The notes under the pieces are model-generated. The model saw only the letters and a program-made list of their open reading frames with translations. It had not been told where the DNA came from and made no database searches. Made by a program: the position numbers and the translations under genes. Shown here piece after piece: positions 58,624 to 64,000 of a DNA stretch of 64,000 bases (positions are counted from its first letter, which is position 1; each line of letters starts with the position of its first letter). Source of the stretch: Panicum virgatum (lineage: Eukaryota > Streptophyta > Magnoliopsida > Poales > Poaceae); assembly GCF_016808335.1 (NCBI RefSeq), contig NC_053153.1:30449590-30513589 (forward strand). Direction: 5' to 3'.

Positions 58624-61600
58624 TTAAAGCCACTCAAGAAGAACTCGCTTTCTCAGCTTCATTTCATCAAACTCCATCATATTTGGGAGGCTGTGTCCAT
58701 CCCAATGCTCTATGGCCTTGAGGGTGAACAGACCGCAGTCATGACTGAGTTTGAGGGCATAAAAAAAAGAGAGACAAATGTTAGATAATGTAGAAATTAC
58801 AAAATGTTACAATATCTACAGTTTTGAATTCAGTTTAGGATAAAAAAAAGAATGACTTGTGCTCACATCCCGAATTGCTTGTACCCCTCAATGAACTGCG
58901 TCTCGAAGTTGTAAATGGTAGGAATCTTGCACCCCTCAACTTTAGATGTGTACTTGTTCCATAGGGTGATCACTTTTGCACGCACCTGATTTGCTTTCCA
59001 TCTCAATTCAGCATTGTCGCTGTTCCTCAGAGAGTCTATGATTTGAAAATTCTTATCTGGCATATTTACAGCAAATGTGATCCAGTGGCCATCGCCGCCC
59101 GGCTGCGCTGTATTCTCTTGGTGCACGGGAAAGAGTATCTGTATAAAATCAGTTGAATAACTCACATGACAACAGAGATAAGTTGCTGCTAAGGGAATGA
59201 ATAAGTTGCTGGAAAAGAAAATCAAGTTGCTGATAAAAAATAGAAAAAATGCTACTGAACTGCGCAAACATGCTAATCCAATTCAATTTCTATTCTGCAT
59301 TCGGTTAAAAACAGATTGGGAAAAAAAATGGCGCTGTGAATGGGAAGTGATATGCAATGTTCAGCAATTGAAGCAGTATGCTGTGGGTCTCTGACCTCGA
59401 CAAATATCTAACTTTGAATATTGCTATCAGAAAGCTACCTAACTCTAAATGTTGCAAATCACAAACTACTCATTACTTTTAATATTTGCAATCAGAAAAC
59501 AAAGGCATTGGGAAACTACTCCTTAGTAATATTGCAATCACCAATGGGTTCTGTGGGATGAAATTTGCTAGAATCATACAACACAAGTTTGCAACTAGGT
59601 TACTAGGCAGACATCACAAAATTTTTAAGAAAAAGAAAAATGTGGTTTTACCATTTCATAGTTTGACTCGCGAAACTCAAAAGCGTTCTTGACAATGTTG
59701 CTGTTCATGGGTCCTGTCATCATTTGAATCTGTAGCAAAAAAAGTATATGGCAAAAAATGCTCAGATATGCACATGGGGGACATACTTTCAAAACGATAA
59801 GATACACAAAGATGTCAGAGGGGTCAAAGGGGGAAAAATGATATTACCGACACTCATGGGGACATTATCTTTGTCCTCTTCTTTCTAGGGTCCTGTGACA
59901 GCATGTAAGTCCCGAGATGCAAGGCGTTGGTGCCTAGCGATCTCCCCATAACCATGCCTGCTGCTACCTCATGTGCTGTAAGTGTTATCTCTTTGGATTC
60001 AAAGAATATTGTGCTGCCAACAAGAAAAGGTTTTATCCACAAATTTCTCCATGACTGATGGGCGGAAAAAAAGATGGGGGGGGGGATAAGATCAAGGTAT
60101 ATTGTCATACCCATCTTCGTGCCTAGTGTGTCTGCATATGATGCTGTACAGTTCATCTTCTGTTGCAAGTTGATCCTTGTCCATCCCTTGAGAATCCTCA
60201 TCATCTGTAAATCCCAGCGAGAAGCTTGGAGCATCGGGTGCATCCTTGAAACATTTGATGTCCTTCAAGTTGTCGACACGCTGCTATCAGAACACACACA
60301 TGTGCAAAAAAAATTAACACTTGCATGCTGTACAATGGAATGAAAAAAAATGAGAAGAAAGGAAAACATGAGTTGCTATTACCTTTTCTACTACTGCTTT
60401 ATGCATAGCTTCCGTGCGCCCATCACCAAGTGTAAATAAAGAGAAAAAACGGATTAGCACAAGTTGCTGGTTTGCAGAAAAAAATGTGATGGGGGCACAT
60501 TTGCATGCATGAGTTGCTACCTCATCTTGTTTTGGGATGGTATCTGATTTTTTCTGGAAACTTCCTCGCATACACTTTGATCGCTGCTGCACCAGGAAGC
60601 GGCTCTGCCTTTCCCTCATCTTGCTCCTTTGCAGTATTAAATTTGGGCACCACCGGTGGCAAGCCTCTCCCTCTTGTGCTAGCAAGTTTTTTCCTTGACA
60701 GTACATCTGACCGCTCCGCCTTTCTCTTTGTTCTCTTGGGTTTGGGCACTTCTTCCGGAAGATTGTCCACAGGCAGGGGTTGCAACAAATCTTCCAGAAG
60801 CTTGTCCTCAAACTTTTTTGCTTGCTCTTTCGGTTCAGAATTCATCTCATCGGACATTGTGACCGTGTCCTTTGCCCCTTTAAATTCCTTTTCGACAATA
60901 TCATTGAAGACTTCCTTCTCATTAGGCACGAGCGGCACATCGAGGAACTTAGGTGGTTCAAAGATCAAAGGCTTACTATCGGGCGGTGTAGCCATTAAGT
61001 CCAATAGTGTCATGCCTCCCAGAAGCCCGTACCGATTTACTGGTGTAATCGGTGACAATCCGCTAAACTCAGAGCTGGATTATGTGCCCGATTGCGTACT
61101 GCGTGGTGTGCCTTGATAATTGTCACCAGCCTCGTCTTTAGGTGATGGTGCTTCATCAAAATCTATCAAAAAAAAGATGATGTGGTCAAATGTAAGTTGC
61201 TACTGATCGAAACATAAGTTGCTGCTAAGCAAAATCATAAGTTGCTACTGATCGAAACATAAGTTGCTGCTAAGCAAAATCATAAGTTGCTAAATAACTC
61301 AATCCAAGTTGCTGGTTCAACCAAAAATACTGATACAAAAATTGCTGCTGGACTGATAAAAAAAGTATGTTTACCTTGTTTTCCATCATCTCTGATGCTG
61401 CCATCATCTTTTGATGCTTTGTCGTCATCCTTTGATGCTTTATCGTCGTCCTTTACACCTTTATCATCATCCTTGAATGGTGCACCTTTAGATTTATCAC
61501 CAGACTGGTCTTCGAGCGATGATGGTTCAGCAGATACTTTAAAAAAACATAAAACATAAGTTGCTGCTATCTCCAAAAAGAGAATATGCTACTAAACCAA

Positions 61601-63838
61601 TACAAGTTGTTGGAGGCCTTCAATACAAGTTGCATACCTGATTGTTTGCTGGCTGGTTCGGCTTTGTTGGTCTTCTTTGCGTTATCTACATCTTCAAATC
61701 TAAACTTCTTCTTTCTTTGCACTATCAAAGAAAAAGAAATGTTTCTGATAGAAAAACAAACTAAAAGAAGCATATGCGATGCTGCTAGTCATTACCTTCG
61801 TTCTCAGTAGCTCTTGGGTCAATTTGTGATGAATTGATATCATCTCCAAATCCATCGTTGTTCTCATCATCTTCGTCCCTCTCTGTGTCGCAAGAGTCAA
61901 AATTGGCATAATCTTCATCGCTGCTGGAGTCTTCTTCATCACTCCTAATCTCACCGAGTGATTCTTCCAGAATGTCGTTCTTCTTTTTACTCCTAACCTT
62001 CCGGGTACCTTTAGAGGTACTGGGGCCTGCTTGACCTCCTTCTGCATGGGCTTCTTGCTGTTGTACCCCCTAGCACAACTTTTGTGTTAGCTTGACAAAA
62101 GCTTGATTGATTGCAATGCTGAACTCGCTCAGTGCACTTTTGAGGACCTCCCGATTCTGTAAAAAAGAAAAAAATTGCAGAAACATAAGGCAACAACGAA
62201 AAACATAAGATGGTTGGATTATATGAGAGAAATGAGGGAGAAAAATGATGCGTGATGATAGAAAAAAAAGGATGGAGGGCAGAAACATACAACAATGACA
62301 GATTCCTGCATGTTTGAATCGATGAATTGTTGGATCCTTTCTGGTGCGATCATCGTTGTGCTTAAATGTTCTGGCTTTAGCTGTACAAAAAAAGGAGAAA
62401 AGGTGTGCATGAGTGAATAAAAAAGGATTACTGGTTTACAAAGGCAGCATATAACTTTGCATGTATAACTCTGTGACTCTGTACATGTGTATCCAACACA
62501 TGTATAACTTGCTACTTACACATACAAGATATTTACAAGTTGCTAATTCCCACACATGCAGAAAAGTTGGAGGAAAAAAGGTATCCGTGCATGAATCTTA
62601 CTTGTAGTTTGCCGAACTGAGTCTCGGAGAGCTTATCCATGAGTCAGACTTTGGAGACGAGTTGTTCCATCCATGCAGCGGCTCTTACTTTCAAGTCGTT
62701 GTTGACGATATCACCAACATCAAGTCAATCTAGATACAATATCTGCGTGCACAAAAAGAGCATATTGAACACAAAAAAAGGATAGTCAGGTCTTGAGAAA
62801 AAAGAAAAAGGGAGACCAAAAAATGGAAAAGACAAGGTGCTACAAGTCTAGTATCCATACGGTAAGGAAGAAGAGGCACCCGGACACAAACTTTCGCTTC
62901 TCAGACTTAAACTTTGCAATTTCTTTAATGAGTCTGTCCACTACTAGTTTGCACCAATTGTATCCTTTAATCTCTTTGGTGATGGAAATGGAATGGAAAG
63001 CCCTCACACACAACTTTGGGCTTGATGTTGGGCACAAGAAGGTGCTAATTGCAAACATTAGCCAAACCTTCAACCATTTGTCATCTATTGAATTCTTTCC
63101 CTCACCAGACAACTATTTTTCAACTTCTACAAATGATGGTGCCTTATGATCATTCTCATGGCTGAAAACTTGATAGAACTCAGTGAATGTATCAGAATAA
63201 CTCTTCTTCTCATAAACGACAGAGTTTGAGCCCATTGGTAACCCGAGCACTCGTTTAACAGCTTCATCGTCCACCTTTATTGTCCCCCTGTATGGGATCA
63301 CCAACTCGGACTTGTTGATGTCAAAATTGTTAACTAGCCAAGTTGACAACTTCTCAGGAACAATGTTGCACTTGATTTCAAGGAGTCCCTCAAACCCAAC
63401 ACTTGCAATTTGCTGTTTCTGATTACCCTTGAGATTTTCATTGATCTTGCTCAGTCTTTTCGCTGATCCTTTTTTCCTTATATCCTAAAAGAAGAAATGA
63501 AGCATTTAATGAGTTTGCACACAATTCATGAATTCAAATTGCTTAAAAAAAGGATTCATACAAGCTACCACATAATTCATGTATAAGCTGCTAGAGCGGA
63601 CATACTACAAGTTAGCCATAAAAAAAGAATTCATGCAGCATAGTTTTTCTGCTCCGAATGGTACTTGTTTTGCGTGCTTTCTTCCTTCAACAACTTCTGT
63701 CATTTCATCATTCACTACACTGCCTCTAGAAGTACTCTTGTCTGCTCTAGAAGTAGCCCTAGTTGTTCTCTTTGGAGACGGGGCTGTATTAGTAGCTTCA
63801 ATATTGCGTTTCTGGACCATGCTATAAAAAAAGTGCAT
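58624..63838 (-). pseudogene. Ulp1-type (C48) SUMO-protease-like pseudogene of a TE
   Basis: The minus-strand multi-exon remnant starts near MVQKRNIEATNTAPSPKRTT (63820). The N-terminal domain (63480-62840: WLVNNFDINKSELVIPYRGT, EAVKRVLGLPMGSN, YNWCKLVVDRLIKEIAKFKS) is the mobile-domain-like module common in grass TE Ulp1 genes. Acidic/basic low-complexity linkers follow (61380-62155, including KASKDDDKASKDD), then SPITPVNRYGLLGGMTLLDL (61055). The protease core has GHWITFAVNM (His, about 59085), FQIIDSLRN (Asp) and DCGLFTLKAIEHWDG (Cys, about 58740), ending at a stop at 58624. The catalytic triad is intact, but in-frame stops occur near 63113, 62730, 62645, 62070 and 61080. Ulp1 proteases process SUMO; TE-borne copies have unknown roles. 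Confidence 0.7.
61192..61281. repeat. 45-bp tandem duplication in an intron of the Ulp1-like gene
   Basis: TAAGTTGCTACTGATCGAAA followed by CATAAGTTGCTGCTAAGCAAAATCA is repeated twice without change except at the first base pair(s), then a partial third copy begins at 61282. Each unit contains two AAGTTGC words. Confidence 0.9.
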
Positions 63839-64000
63839 AAAGAAGATGTGTCAGACAAAATAATAACCCCATGATAAACAGAATAAGTTTCTACGAAAGG
63901 GATGAATAAGTTGCTGGAAAAGAAATCAAGTTGCTACGTGGGTTCAGAGAAAAAAAAACAGAGTTCAGTGGGTCCTAGTGTCAAGAAATCATCCTCTGAA
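63839..64000. other. window end, upstream of the Ulp1-like remnant
   Basis: Contains AATAAGTTGCTGGAAAAGAA at about 63904, a near copy of 59199-59219 (AATAAGTTGCTGGAAAAGAAA), followed in both places by ATCAAGTTGCT. No gene start or terminal inverted repeat was recognised before the window ends. Confidence 0.5.

Overview
This window is nuclear DNA of a grass (Poaceae). The evidence is the repeat content: CACTA elements with GGTACTAA-type subterminal repeats, Tat-lineage Ty3/Gypsy elements with antisense ORFs, a Transposase_28-type ORF, Helitrons ending in CTAG, Stowaway-like MITEs, and a GC-rich first exon in the one intact gene. A panicoid grass is likely but I cannot prove it from sequence. 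Almost everything is transposable element (TE) sequence. The only intact host gene I can support is a six-exon NEN-type DEDDh exonuclease gene on the minus strand at 49698-52960.

Layout. 1-5.3 kb: CACTA end fragments, a Helitron 3' end and a dirigent gene fragment. 5.3-32 kb: a four-layer nest. A CACTA transposase (tnp2) pseudogene (8394-9476, continuing at 30557) is split by an hAT-like element (9477-30548, 8-bp target duplication CTTGGCCT). That element is split by a large minus-strand LTR element with only a gag remnant (9895-30008, target duplication GGCAG). That element is split by a plus-strand Tat-type Gypsy element carrying gag, protease, RT, RNase H, a second archaeal-type RNase H and integrase (16300-27036, target duplication GTTAC). 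Both LTR elements also carry a spliced ORF antisense to their own gag or pol genes.

33-38 kb: a Helitron with exon-like fragments of unrecognised gene(s), an hAT-like MITE and a frameshifted dirigent pseudogene. 38.36-42.19 kb: a complete CACTA-type element (perfect TCA duplication) carrying a TSPO (translocator protein) gene fragment and a possible metacaspase fragment. 42-47 kb: an hAT MITE, a small Helitron, an unrecognised exon pair, and a minus-strand poly(A)-tailed insertion with a 12-bp target duplication. 47-53 kb: non-coding sequence, then the NEN-like gene.

54-64 kb: one Mutator-type region with a FAR1/MULE transposase pseudogene (plus strand) converging on an Ulp1-type SUMO-protease-like pseudogene (minus strand). 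A short word, AAGTTGC / GCAACTT, recurs at least 30 times across this region, mostly in introns and spacers. It is the most unusual signal in the window.

Most TE genes carry nonsense codons, several of which fit C-to-T decay at methylated cytosines, and frameshifts. They look inactive. All identifications come from reading translated motifs. No database search was possible.
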